Source of the DNA: Dicaeum eximium
Taxonomy: Eukaryota; Chordata; Aves; Passeriformes; Dicaeidae
Direction of reading: 5' to 3'
Assembly (NCBI GenBank): GCA_013396995.1
Contig: VWZP01009168.1
Coordinates: 1,457,573-1,521,572 of the forward strand
DNA: 64,000 nucleotides
The notes under the pieces are model-generated. The model ran no database searches. It was not told the origin of the DNA and saw only the letters and a program-made list of their open reading frames with translations. The position numbers and the translations under genes are program-made. Positions 1 through 11,063 of the stretch are shown piece after piece (the first letter of the stretch is position 1; every line of letters starts with the position of its first letter).

Positions 1-145
1 GGAGGTGAGTTTTCATTAGACCAACAAATAATTATTTGTGTGTACATACCTGCTGGTACTCTGAAATGCATGGTTAGAATTAGAACCCAATGGTAAACGC
101 TAAAATCTTTTATTCTCTAGCTGAGTTGGTGCCAAAAACCAGCCT

Positions 146-165
146 TTTTTTTTTTTTTTTTTTTT
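146..165. repeat. poly(T) run
   Basis: An uninterrupted run of about 20 T, followed by an AT-rich stretch. No retroposon body is recognisable next to it, so I read it as simple low-complexity sequence. Confidence 0.9.
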
Positions 166-343
166 AAATATATAAACCCTTATAAAGAGTTGGAAGTCAA
201 TTCAATGTGAATAATCATGAAGTTCAGGGGTGTTTGGATTCAGGGTTCCACTACTGAGCTCAGTAACCTACAGAAATATGTAGATCATGCAAGGAGTTAG
301 AAATTAGTCATAATAATTTTCTTTACTCTGCTGGCTTCTTACT

Positions 344-470
344 CTGAATAAATCACTCAAACTGTTTTCATTTCCCTGCTTCTAAATTGGAGATAATATT
401 CCTGTCCCAGGGGTACTGCAATGATTAATTAATCACTTCAAGTCACTTGAGATTTGAAAATGTGTGTGTA
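344..470 (-). repeat. MIR-like ancient SINE relic
   Basis: Read on the plus strand, this follows the antisense order of the MIR core: a run of ACTC/CAAAC, TTTCATTTCCCTGCTTCTAAATTGG in place of the usual TTTCCTCATCTGTAAAATGG, then GAGATAATATTCCTGTCCCAGGG, then an ATGATTAATTAAT segment where MIR has the GAGATTAAATGAGATAAT block. MIR is a tRNA-derived SINE, abundant in mammals and present in low numbers in sauropsids. The copy is heavily decayed and its limits are approximate. Confidence 0.5.
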
Positions 471-1432
471 TATGTAGCTTCACATATGCAGAATATATAT
501 AAATATTTCCTTTACTTTGTATGTTAGGCATAAAGGGTGTCGTTCCAGAATCAGCACTGAGATTTTTGAACAAGAATAATAAAAAAATCCCCATCTTGGG
601 AATTCAGGCTGTCAAATTCAAATGACAGTCATACTTCCCATCTCCAAATTATCTCCAGCTATAAAGTTCTCTCTCCTTCCTTGAAATCATCTCCTCAGAA
701 GACTCAAGAAGCAAAAGTTATTGATACTGAAGAAATTTCACATTGCTTTCCTTTTCCAGTATGACATGGAGTGATTTGTATTCTGCTTTGTGGGGCTTTG
801 TAAGGCATTGCATTTTATACTGCAGCCTGGACCACTGAGAGGCACGAGGCAGCTCCCACCACTGCTGGTAGCAGGGTAAGAAAAACAGAGGAATAAAGTA
901 GAAGAATTGTAGTTTAAGAACAAAAATAAATATGGATGCATTTGGGCTTCTTATGCAGCATCACGAAGCTTCAGCTGTTGGACTCAGAGGTAATGATATT
1001 ATGATTCCCCAATAACATTCTGTAGTACCACACACAATGCTGGGTAAATGATCACTAAAAATGTTGTTGGCTGTTCCAATCTGCTTTCTGGACCTCTCTG
1101 CATAATCATAAGACCAGCATGTAAAAATTAGGCAGTTCTGCTAATTTTTTTCCTAGATTCTTCTTAGAATACAAAAAATTAAACAAATAAAATGCAAATA
1201 AAATATTTGTAATGTCTTTTTAATTTTTCCTAAATTCTTGGGGTTCTAGCTTCTTAAAAGAGAAACTGAAGTGGAGCCTCTTGTACAATCACAATGTGAT
1301 TGAGTCAAAAAACAAATGTACATTTTTCACTGTTTTCTGCTTTTAAGCTGCATGGATTTTGCTGTTAGTTTAAGGAAAAAATAAACTATACACAGCCCTG
1401 GCACACATTTTCAGCTCAGCTTTTGTTTCTCA
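471..1432. other. Unassigned AT-rich interval
   Basis: No gene, recognised repeat or splice-bounded open frame is seen. The longest open frame is 67 codons (738..941, minus) and has no domain or codon signature. Short A/T runs and a TGTGTGTATATG patch near 460 are the only low-complexity features. Confidence 0.6.
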
Positions 1433-1510
1433 CATGATCTTGGGCAGGTGTTTCAAGCCCACATTGGCTCAGTTCCCCATCTGTTGATCAAAGCTAATGT
1501 CCAGACCAAG
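1433..1510 (-). repeat. MIR-like ancient SINE relic
   Basis: The order TCTTGGGCAGGTGTTTCAAG, then TTGGCTCAGTTCCCCATCTG, then AAAGCTAATG matches the antisense MIR core (CTTGGGCAAGTCACTTAA, then GCCTCAGTTTCCTCATCTG, then GGGATAATA). This is one of the clearer MIR matches in the window, though only the central part is kept. Confidence 0.6.
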
Positions 1511-2117
1511 CAGAGTCAGTCAACAACTTCAGAGTAAAATTATTTTCTGCCAGATTCACCAGAACAAAAAAATTTTGAAAAAACACATCAAGTCCACAAA
1601 AGTTTTTGAGACAGCAACCAGAAGGATGCTATGAACCCAGTGAAGCAGGTCTGCTTGCCACACCTGCCCCAGATCTCTGGGATAAGCTACCTTTTACAGT
1701 TGTCACTCATAACTAATCACAAAAGTAAAAATTCAGAGTAGCAAACTTCCAGGCCCCTCCAGGACTCTTGTTCCTGGTTTCTTTACATGGCATTGGCAGA
1801 CTTCCATTCCTTATTGTGTGGGTGTGGATTTGTTGCTTGACCTCAGAGGGTTTTAAATTTCCGGCTCTTTTTGTAGCTCCTCTCACTGGCTCTGCATTGC
1901 ACAGGCAGGTCAGCAACTCACGCCCAGATGATCACATCTTCCCAAAGATCCTGGAAACACATTTGCTTTGAGAAACATTTCAGTCTAGTGAGCCTTGGAA
2001 GCACAGGAGCATCCTTCCTCTTCACAAAACTTAAGCTGTTTTCATTTCTTCTGCTATTATATTCTGCCACAATGCAAAAATACCAGATAATGAAGGTTCT
2101 TAGAAATTCTTCCCTCT

Positions 2118-2299
2118 GAGGGTGGTGAGGCACAGGCTGCCCAGAGAAACTGTAGCTGCCCCTGGATCCCTGGAAGTGTCCAAGGCTGGGCTGGAGCAGC
2201 CTGGGATAGGTGTTCCTGCCTGTGACAGGGGGGTGTAATTACATAATTTTTAATGTTCCTTCCAGCATAAGCCATTCTATGATTCTATGATCCTATGAT
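2118..2299 (+). mobile_element. CR1 LINE 3' tail (subfamily A)
   Basis: A 5'-truncated CR1 retrotransposon of about 180 bp. It carries the diagnostic 3'-UTR segments GCCCCTGGATCCCTGGAAGT and GGAGCAGCCTGGGATAGG. It ends in three octamer units (ATTCTATG, ATTCTATG, ATCCTATG) at 2274..2299, which fix the strand. It contains no reverse transcriptase coding sequence. A copy of this length is dead and cannot move on its own. Confidence 0.93.
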
Positions 2300-3559
2300 A
2301 TTTCCCCTGTTAAAGCAGAGCAAAAAATCAGAAACTGTCAAATGTTTGGAAACTGTAAATTTGAACAACAAAATAGCTGAAATCCAAAAAATCTAGATAG
2401 CTAAAATGATTTCACAGCTGTTCTAGTCACAAAATACTACTTTCAGCAGGGTCTAATTTCTCCCCCCCATCCCGCAAAAAAACCAATTTTGTCAAAAAAT
2501 GGTCATACTTCCTGATCCAAGATTTTCACTCACTTTTTGTATTTCTGAGTAGAGTATATAAAATAAAGGGATTTTTAAATAAAGTAAGTTGCTAGGAGGC
2601 AGGAAAGTATCAATTCTGTAAACACTGGTGAAAAACAGGTACGAGTATGCTGGCTGGTCGTTTATAAAAGTAGGCATTTACCTGTGGTGTGTGCAGAAAT
2701 TTTACAATGGAAGAGACTAAGAAGCCCTTTGCCTTCCATCTCATTTTGCTTTTAGTTTGGTTTCCCTGTACCCCATGTTTCAAAAAAATGGTCATGAGTT
2801 TGTGTGTGTGTGTGTGTGTGTATAATGACACAATAACATCTCCATTAGATCTGTTCTGTAATGGGCTCATTAGTATAAATGTGTGTGATTGGCCTCTGCT
2901 CTGCTACAGAACTGAAGTTAATCAGATAAACTTCAAAGGGCAAATGGAAGGATTATGCCTCACCTCATGGGGACACAGTCCTTCCTTTGAAGTACCTGTT
3001 GGCATCCAGAAAGTTCTGTCGAGTCATCAATACATTTTAACTACCTTGGGGTAGTTCCCTATCTTTTTTCTTCTGATGTAAAACGCCTTCTTTTTTCTCT
3101 CATGTAAATATCCTGCTTGGCCCGATGGGATCTGGAAGCCCAGTTGATGTCCTGAGTACCATCACCATGGTCAGGATCAGCCAGCCACCAAACCCTTCCT
3201 TTTTAATATCCAAGAGAGGCCACTTGGTTCTTCACAAGTTGTACAAATGCATACAGAAAGCAGCACTGATATTAGGAAGCCTTCAACTTCCAGCTAAGAG
3301 GGGCCCATACAAGTGTTAACCAGGGTTATCCTTGTTAATTCAGAATCAATTTTTCTGCATATATAAGTGTTCACTCCGTTTCATGATTAAATTAAATGTC
3401 AGAGCTAAAATATATGCCTGCACATTACTACTAACAGTAGACAAGTCAGGCATTTTCTCCTCTGTTTATTAACAGCAAACCACTGTTATTTGCAAAACAA
3501 AAAAGCAACACAGTGAGAACACTGAAATCCTTTCTATTTCTTTTTTAAGCGCTCAGAAT
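2300..3559. other. Unassigned interval with one microsatellite
   Basis: Apart from the GT repeat at 2799..2822 I see nothing assignable. A 121-codon open frame (2689..3054, plus) runs straight through the GT repeat, so its length is partly repeat-driven, and its translation has no domain I know. A C-rich run lies near 2461. Confidence 0.55.
2799..2822. repeat. (GT)n microsatellite
   Basis: About eleven uninterrupted TG dinucleotides. Likely length-polymorphic. Confidence 0.97.
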
Positions 3560-4010
3560 AAACCACACAAAACCAGCCAGTCATTTCTTCCCTGCCAACT
3601 GATTATGCAGCCATGTTGTTTGAAAGCTTGCATAATTTACATTAGCATGCCTAAGATCTCAGGTGACTATGCCTTTGAGGCCAGCATGATAGCCCCAGCG
3701 GACCAAGATTTGATATTCTTCCCAATATCTGACCCTTTTTTCCTTGTTAATTATAGGCAGACTTCCCTGGCCTGGGCCCGGATCTGCACCTGTTTCCCAT
3801 CTCTGAGCAGCTGCTAATTAGGGTGCAAATGGTGGGGCTGGGCAGAGCTGGCCACACAGGCTCCAGAGCCCATTGATCAGGCTGGCGTGCCATGCACACA
3901 ACAATTATTGCCTTCTGAACTTCCCGCACTGAAAGCTGCTCCCAGGCACCGCCTCGTACTGAAATTAAAAATTGTATCACTTCTCACCCTGGTGATGTCT
4001 AGCAGCGCTG
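3560..4010. promoter_or_regulatory. Candidate conserved regulatory block
   Basis: A repeat-free block, more GC-rich than its flanks. It holds several homeodomain-type cores, including GTTAATTATA at 3746..3755 and CTAATTAG at 3814..3821, and a combined SOX/homeodomain-like AACAATTATTG near 3900. CATAATTTACATTAGCATGC lies near 3630. The mix of spaced TAAT cores in unique sequence resembles vertebrate developmental enhancers. Cross-species conservation is not testable here, so the call is inference. Confidence 0.3.
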
Positions 4011-4647
4011 CTCCAAAGGAGTAAGGGACAGCAGAGGATGGATGTTGGACCCAACAATCCCGTTCTGCAGTGAGAAATAATAAATATACTGAGTTATGTA
4101 TGTTTAATGTGGAGGTGATTCCAACAGAGTGTTGTTAATGTTTCTCTTAAAATAATTTATTTGTCCTGCTGGTCCCAAGAAAAATTGACTTCTGAATCTT
4201 TTCTTGGAAAGAGAGTTGTGAATGATCCTAAAATCTTTATGCTGAAATAATCCTAAAAAATTTATTTTGATTAGTGGCATTTGAGCCACACCTCAAAATA
4301 GTGGGTTAACTGTAACAACACTGAGCAATTTAAGCTAAAATTTAAGATTGGCAGTCTTTGGTGCTCAGAGAAAAGGGGAAGTACATTAAGACCTCAAAGG
4401 TTGATTAATTTATTAGTAAATAAATAAATAAATGTTATTTCCGGCCCAAATAGTGAAAGATAATAAATGTTTCAGAACAGCTGAGAGGAGTTCCTCATGA
4501 AAAGAATTAGGTGACTCCGTCCCATTCCAAGACATGTCAAGAAATATGTAATATAAGTTATCCACGAAGCATATGGAAATCCTTTTGGTTTTATCTCAAT
4601 AAATACTGAGATTTTGGAAACCTAAAGATATATTAATTACTCCAAAA
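4011..4647. other. Unassigned AT-rich interval
   Basis: Only a short (AAAT)n run near 4416..4434 stands out. The one open frame here (61 codons, minus, 4104..4289) has no recognisable content. Confidence 0.6.
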
Positions 4648-4720
4648 TTCTACAGATACGGAAAATATGGTATAGAGAAGCTAAAGGGACTTGCTTGAGC
4701 AGGTGAAAAGGGATTCTGCA
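4648..4720 (+). repeat. MIR-like ancient SINE relic
   Basis: The plus strand reads ATTCTACAGATACGGAAAAT, then TAGAGAAGCTAAAGGGACTTG, matching the sense MIR core (TTACAGATGAGGAAACTGAG, then CAGAGAGGTTAAGTGACTTG). The match stops about where the core usually ends. Confidence 0.5.
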
Positions 4721-5163
4721 AGTGAGGAGGGGATTGTAAATGTATCTTGTACTGAAACCACTGAAACATCCTTCCACTGTGGTCAAGGATCCTCATTACC
4801 AATGGACTGCATGAAAGAACCTTCTTTGTGGTTCTAGACCTTCAATTCAAGAAAGAAAAATAAAACACTAAATAACACTAACACAATTTTTTTAAGTGTT
4901 TATACCACTAAGAGCAAGTACAAGAGCAAATATTGTGAAAAACTCGTGGGTCTTCACCCAAACTCACAACCTACCCTGAATAACACACCATCACCTGTAA
5001 AATGAGACTTCTGCAGTCCAGAGGATTCTTTGCCAAAGGAACCGTTCTGAAACAACTTTGCATAGAATGCAAAATAAATCAAAGATTTTCATAAGCAGGA
5101 AATCACGTGAAACTCACGCTATGAATGATTCACTGTGAAGTTTTTGCTTGTCTTAGGATCTGT
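4721..5163. other. Unassigned interval
   Basis: No gene or clear repeat. A short CACCTGTAAAATGAGACTTC near 4992 recalls an antisense MIR fragment but is too short to call. Confidence 0.55.
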
Positions 5164-5251
5164 GGGCCAGATTCCCAGCTGGTGTAAATCCACACGATTG
5201 CCTCAGCTGCAGTGGAGCTCTGCTGATTTACACCAGCTCAGGAGCTGACCC
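5164..5251. mobile_element. Palindromic MITE-like relic, copy A
   Basis: Two inverted arms of 27 bp, 5164..5190 and 5225..5251, pair at 22 of 27 positions, including 14 consecutive bases (GATTTACACCAGCT and its complement). Between them is a second, weaker inverted pair around GCAGTGGAGCTCTGCT. This is the build of a short non-autonomous DNA transposon or other foldback element. Very similar palindromes are, from memory, common in archosaur and turtle genomes; I do not assign a named family. It is the best preserved of four related copies in the window. Confidence 0.6.
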
Positions 5252-5479
5252 AGTGTGTTGATCAAGAATATTCCACCAGCATAATAGGACAGGGCAGGCT
5301 TTGAAAACAAGAAAAAAAAAAAAAGAGTGACATGCACTGAAAACAGTAACAAAACAGTTCACCAGCTGTTCACAATCTTAATACGTCTGTGGATGGTGTG
5401 AAGGAGATAGAAAGCCCTTTGTGCAGGCTAATAGTGTAGTAGGAAGCTGCAGCAGGTGAAAAAAACAATAATCATCTTT

Positions 5480-5810
5480 CCAGTTTCTCAGGAAATGATA
5501 ATCCAAAACAATAGTTGGCAGCTTAACTCTTGTCAGCCTGTTGTTTTACAAAATTCAGCGTTTCCTCTACTTTGAATTTATATTAGCAGAGGATGAATCA
5601 TTGATGCTGCCGGATCCCCTCATTTTTTATATACAGCAGAATGAATTATTTTCATGTATCATGTCATGAGCTTTCTCTATTTTTACATTTTCCCACTGCA
5701 GTTGAATCAAAGTGAATATTTCATAGAGATTCCTTTTCTGTAGGGTTTGACCATAAATCAGATTTGCTGCAATCTATCTGCAGAGGTGACCTGTTTTCTC
5801 AAAGCTAACA
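5480..5810. promoter_or_regulatory. Candidate conserved regulatory block
   Basis: Repeat-free sequence with GATAATCC (5497..5504, an OTX/PITX-type core) next to an ACAAT SOX-like core, followed by TGAATCATTGATG and GAATGAATTATTTTC. It lies directly upstream of a long A tract. The call rests on motif content and lack of repeats only. Confidence 0.25.
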
Positions 5811-5812
5811 TG

Positions 5813-5814
<2 letters not shown>

Positions 5815-5868
<54 letters not shown>
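5815..5868. repeat. Poly(A) tract of 54
   Basis: Exactly 54 consecutive A, followed by A/G-only sequence to 5878. CR1 has no poly(A) tail, and no pseudogene body or target-site duplication is visible, so this is best treated as simple repeat. Its true length may differ from the assembled one. Confidence 0.95.
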
Positions 5869-5870
<2 letters not shown>

Positions 5871-5878
5871 AGAAGAAA

Positions 5879-7520
5879 CAAGAGAAAAAGAGAAAAAAGC
5901 CCCAGCCTCTAACAAAATAAATCCTTACAAAAATATTATTTTAATTAAAGACACACACTAATTAATACTTTTAAAATTGGCATAACTTACCTTTTATTAA
6001 ATGTTTAAAAACATCAAAATATTGAATAGACTTAGCTTTAATATTTTGGACAGGCTTGGGATAGAGTCTGTCTCCAACCAAGATAAAAGGAAGCAGAAAA
6101 GGTAGTGGATAAATTTACATCAACACATGACTGGATATGAGTGGTTATGTTATAGTTAAGTGCATTATGAAAGATTTAGAAAACCCTGCTCTTGGCTTTA
6201 GGCTTAAAGTAATTAGCAATTTTTGCATAACTGAATCAGTGGAGATTCTGAATCTAACTTTAGGGGCATTAAAGTTTTTAATACAATCCCTCAGCTTGTG
6301 CTCAGAGTCAGTGCAGTAAGGAACATCAGGGATCAGTAAGTATAGGGTATAATAAAGCAGACCTGGTGCTGCAGTGAATTGATTCTTCTAGGAGTGAATC
6401 AGATTTAAACCCCCAGATGCGGAGGCTGACCAAGATCTGAAATTACTGGCAGATTCTTGTTATCAGGCCAGAGAGATTCAGGAAAAACACTTGCAAAGGG
6501 AGAAAAAATTATATTAAATGGGAATAAAATTGCTGTTCTTTTTAGGTAGAATTTTGGCCAAGTATTAATGATAAGATGAGCTATGTCCTAAAAGGAGCTG
6601 GTCTTGATGACCAATGTCATGTTCTTGGAAGAACTGATGCAATGGACAGGAAAAACATCAGTGATTTCCAGCTGGTCAAATATTTTATTTCTTTCTCTCC
6701 CTACTGACTCAAAGTGTGTCGTTTTATTTTCTCATCATTTTTTGGGACAGTCATCTATGGTTAAATATGTGTAGTTATGCCTTCTTTGCATCACCTATGA
6801 AATCTGAATTTATGAGTTCCTGACTGAAAAAACTTCATGTTTACCTCTTGGCCTAGAAAACTTGCTCACAGTTACCCGGGTCACTAAGATATTCAAACAC
6901 CTTCTGTTCATTAGAAAACATAAATTCATACGCTCAACACAGATTAACCTCTGTGCTGAGACAATGCTAAAATGTTGTGTTTGAACCTGGAGATGTTTAA
7001 TTCTGACACTGGAAAGCAAAATGCTTGGAAGAAAAACAGAAACATTCCACAAACACCAGGGACTCTCAGTAAGGATCTTGTGGCTCTGCTGGTCCATTGG
7101 ACAGCACAAATAGACAAAGCCCAAAGTTTTGCTGAAAACTTAAATCTGTTTGTGAATAACCCATGAGCATGAATATACACACAAATATTAATGTGCTGAA
7201 TACACTTTTTATTCTGAATTGATGATCTTGTCCTTTTCTTTCTGTGATTGTTGACAATGGTCCAAAGGTAGAATGACTTTGCTAGAAAAGCTGAGGAATC
7301 ACCTCCAAAAGAGATCATTAGTCATTTCCTACTTAGATAATGTTAGAAAAATGGGATAAAAAGTATACTTGGACTTCTTTTTAAAAAAAATGGATCAAGT
7401 TTACTCTTTTTGAATAATCCTGGTTAAGAGCACTCAACAAGGTATGAACAGAGACTGGGAAATTGTCACATATAAAGAAACTGATGTCTAACTCCAGAAA
7501 AGTACAAGTGCCATAAATCA
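5879..7520. other. Unassigned interval
   Basis: No recognised repeat. Overlapping open frames of 60 to 124 codons lie on both strands between 6810 and 7318. They overlap in opposite directions, start within one another and show no domain, so I treat them as chance frames. Confidence 0.5.
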
Positions 7521-7860
7521 GAGAATCACAGAATCATGGAATGATTTGGGTTAGAAAAGACCTTAAAGATGATCTCTTTCCAACCCCTTGCCATGGGCAG
7601 GGACACCTTCAACTATCCCTGGTTGCCCCAAGCCCTGTCCAACCTGGCTTTGGACACTTCCAGAGATCCAGGGGCAGCCACAGCCTCTCTGGGCACCCTG
7701 TGCCAGGGCCTGACCACCCTCACAAGGAAGAATTTTTTCCCATACTCAATTCTTCCAGGCTTTCATTATATGAGAGATGATCCATCCCTCTAATCATTTT
7801 TATGGCTCTCATCTGCATTCACCCCAAGAGGAGTTGTGAGTCCAGGGTCCTTCCTGTGTT
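7521..7860 (-). mobile_element. CR1 LINE 3' tail (subfamily A)
   Basis: The plus strand starts with GAGAATCACAGAATCATGGA, the reverse complement of the CR1 octamer tail. Then come CCATGGGCAGGGACACCTTC, CCTGTCCAACCTGGCTTTGG and GGGCAGCCACAGCCTCTCTG. Matching continues weakly to about 7860 (TCATTTTTATGGCTCTCATC, the usual 'lead to the 3' UTR' segment). A 5'-truncated, non-functional copy. Two open frames of 74 and 79 codons here are CR1 sequence, not genes. Confidence 0.93.
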
Positions 7861-8186
7861 ACATCAAGTGACACAAGTCACAGGAATGATTTCCTATGTA
7901 ATTTCCCCTTTCAGTCAATAGCCACCTACATTTAACCAACAGAAAAGCTCCCAGGGATGTTTTGAAGATTGTTTCTCTTGCATAACCACCTAAACATTGC
8001 CCTGGGCTATCTGAGACATCTGCATGGCCCTGCTGGGTGTAGCACAGGACCTAGAGGAGACCTGTGACCTGGAAAAACAATATAATGGGTGATAACCTCA
8101 GTCATCTTCTGCTCTCTAAGAAATTCCTTTGTTCTCTAGGCAGTGAAGCAAACACAGTTTTTAGGTAGTGCCCTTGACCTTTAACA

Positions 8187-8242
8187 GATCTGAAGATCTT
8201 AGAGATCTTTCCAACCTAAACAATTCAATGGTTCTATGATCT
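8187..8242 (+). mobile_element. CR1 LINE terminal fragment
   Basis: GATCTTAGAGATCTTTCCAA, then CCTAAACAATTCAATGGTTC and TATGAT, matches the last 50 or so bases of subfamily B CR1 (rule: TTAGAGGTCTTTTCCAACCT then ATTCTATG units). The upstream part is too decayed to follow. Confidence 0.65.
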
Positions 8243-8830
8243 GAAATGCAGTTAGATGGACTTATTTAGGCAACTGAACTTTGTTGACCAAATTCCCATT
8301 CTGATCAAGGGCCTAAACTGTGAACACTTACATTTCAGTGGTTAATCTTGCACCAAACCAAATACTAGGTCATTAATGTGAAGCAGACACTGAATAGTCA
8401 GCTGGCTAAACATGACCATTTAGTGCCATCTGGGATACCCTGAACTATTCCACCTGGACTCCAGCTGCAGCTCCCTAGACTCAGATGGCACTTGGAACCA
8501 CAGCATATGTGGGCTATTAAACCAAGCCACTAAATTTTAGATGGCTAAAATTAGGTTAGATGAATCCTGCTTTCAGGGCCTCAGGATGCCACTTTTAAAT
8601 CTTCTACACCCTATTAATCTGACACCTAAAGGCTAAGACTGGGAATAAAAATTATGCCTTTCATAGGCTTCTAAATGCAAGGGATATGTTATTACTCCTC
8701 AATAGGATCTAAGGCCCGAGGATATTTTACATCCTAAAGTCCTACAAAGGCATTCAGTGTATGAGTTTCTGTAACCATGAAATGTTGCATCCAAACATGA
8801 TTTATAGTAACTTTAGGTCTCCTAGAGAGA
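8243..8830. repeat. TAGG/CCTAA-rich unassigned repeat-like stretch
   Basis: The motifs TTTAGGCAACTGAAC, GGGCCTAAACTG, CCACTAAATTTTAGATGGCTA, GACACCTAAAGGCTAAGACT, ATAGGCTTCTAAATG, GGATCTAAGGCCC and CATCCTAAAGTCC recur at irregular spacing on both strands. This looks like an old interspersed repeat with internal inverted units, since decayed. I cannot name a family. Confidence 0.3.
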
Positions 8831-10904
8831 CATAAGCTTGGGTAATGGATTGGGTGGATAGAATGGGAGGCAGAATGCTTATTTGTAGATGGTGCTGTTA
8901 AAAATTAGTCATCACCATTTTTGTGTTGGTTTAGTGATGTACTTTCTAAGATTAACTTATTCAAACTCTCATCAAGATTTGATCCTATTTTTTTGAATGA
9001 TAATTTATTATCTGAAGACTCTCTAACATATGCCACTACTCCATATGTCTGCAAAATTTATACTAAAATGTACAGGGTAAATTGCACTATGAGTTATTAC
9101 ATTTTGCTCCCAATATTCTGTCTGGTTCCCATATCCTGCTGTATTTCCACTTCTGGGTTTTGTGCTAAAACCAAAGAATGAAAAATTTGGGGAAATAGAG
9201 ATTGCATGAGTGCACAGCAGCTAGATCCTGTAGACTATGGAGAAGCTCACTAGGAGAAGAACTATAAATTCCTTCCAGTTCTGCTGTTGCAGTACCATAA
9301 CCAGCATCTAGCTACATAAAAAGTAATAACAACTGACATATGGATGCCTAGGAAACACATAAAATCAAAGACAGGCTCCTTTTACTCAGAGTTTTTGTTT
9401 GTATGAAAGATCCCTGCATTGATATTTTGGTTATATCCTTTTTTTTCACTTTTTTACATAGTCAGTAGCTTCAGTGATAAATCCATGAAAGTTAAATAGT
9501 TTATCTATTCCAAAACAAGTTTTTCTTGAAACCTGGCTTGTTTATTTATTTACACACTTAGGAATATGTGCACACACCTTGACATGAGCATCCTTAAGAG
9601 ACTCCCTTGGTTAGATAACACTATTTAATTTTCAAAGAAAAGAGGCATAAGGTCACAGCAACGAGGAGTCACTGGCCTTAGATGCACTCATCTGAGACTG
9701 GATTCAGTGTGGAATAAAGGAAACAATTCCATTCAACTGTATCATTTGTCTAAGCCAGGTATCATCACCCAGATCTCCATTATGCTCAAAGGAAACAAAT
9801 AGGTGCTTCCAGCTGTGAATTATCTGATATAGTTGGGATATTTTTTTCTTCAGAATGAGATGAACCACCCTCTAGAGGCAAAAAAAAAAATCATTTAACG
9901 GTGACTTCTTAGCTCTGCTGTTAAACTACAGGCTAAGAGAGAGAGAATTTCTGAAGTTACCTAAGGAAACCTCGCCTCTAAGAAATTAAAAATTTACCCA
10001 GCACCATGCTGAAGATAAATAATAAAACCTCCAAGTCTTCTGATTATTATATTCAGACACCAAATCCAAGGGTGCAAATCCAGGGCTTGCTAAGGTGTAC
10101 CACATGCAAAATCCTTCCAGCTTTTCCTTTAAATCTCTGTATCATTGTTACGACCACAAATAATAGTCTACATTCCTGTTATTTATATTTAAAATTCAGG
10201 TCTCTGTTTTCTTCCCAATTACTCCACTTTCTCTCTTCTCCCCATGCTTATGCAATCCATTTATTTTCCCTTACCTTTCTCTTCAGGGAATCTTGATATT
10301 ATTTTTATACAATGTGTTCTTGTAATTTTGACTGTGTTATGATATCGCAGTAGTGCAGGAAGCTAAATATATCCTCCAGGCAGTTTGGGCATCTGGAGAA
10401 GGGATGTTCTAAGCAGAATATAGTGTAAAGCTGTATCTGAATCAGAAATCAAAGTTTTTAAAGTAAAAACCTTATTAAGAGGTATTAAATCCCTTAATTC
10501 TAAACCTTTTAAACCCTAAAATTTCATTGTTAAAGTATGAAAATGTTTTGTATTAACTTAATTTCCAATCATTTAAGTCATTCATTTTTTATTACTTTCC
10601 ACGAATATTAGTAATTCAATCTACTAAAATTATTTGGATTACTAAACTGCACTATTTTAATACAGTGATAATATTTATTTTAAATAGATAAGATCAGAAC
10701 CATCATGGAAAATAAAGTGGATATATTCATTCCTCTTTTTTCTCTCATCATTTTATCCATAGCAGATTTCAATATTAGCAAAATCCCTAAAGTGTGGCAA
10801 TAACTGGAGAACAGAACCTGCTATGTGCTGACTGTTCTCATTGTCTCCTGAGAAAGAGAATTGCTTGAGCAGAGGAATGTTAAAATTTAACTTTTGGACT
10901 TTCC
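8831..10904. other. Unassigned AT-rich interval
   Basis: About 2 kb without a recognised repeat or gene. Open frames at 8921..9181 (86 codons) and 10006..10296 (96 codons), both plus, have no domain, are Cys/Leu/Ser rich as expected from AT-rich chance frames, and lack clear splice borders. An A10 run lies near 9880. Confidence 0.5.
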
Positions 10905-11063
10905 TCAGAGAAGCTGTGGCTGCCCCTGGATCCCTGGAAGTGTCCAAGGCCAGGCTGGACAGGGCTTGGAGCAGCCTGGGATAGTGGGAGGTGTCCCTGC
11001 CCTTGGCAGGGGCTTGGAATGAGATCTTGATGGTCCCTTCGAACCCATTCTGTGATTCTATGA
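10905..11063 (+). mobile_element. CR1 LINE 3' tail (subfamily A)
   Basis: CAGAGAAGCTGTGGCTGCCC, CCTGGAAGTGTCCAAGGCCA, GGAGCAGCCTGGGATAGTGG and CCCTTGGCAGGGGCTTGGAA, ending in ATTCTGTG ATTCTATGA at 11047..11063. A clean but short (about 160 bp) 5'-truncated copy. A minus-strand open frame of 110 codons (10753..11085) reads antisense through it and is not a gene. Confidence 0.95.

Noticed and set aside
5480..5868. Poly(A)-tailed retroposon ending at 5868
   Set aside because: Same reasoning: no SINE or gene body upstream, no duplication around the tract.
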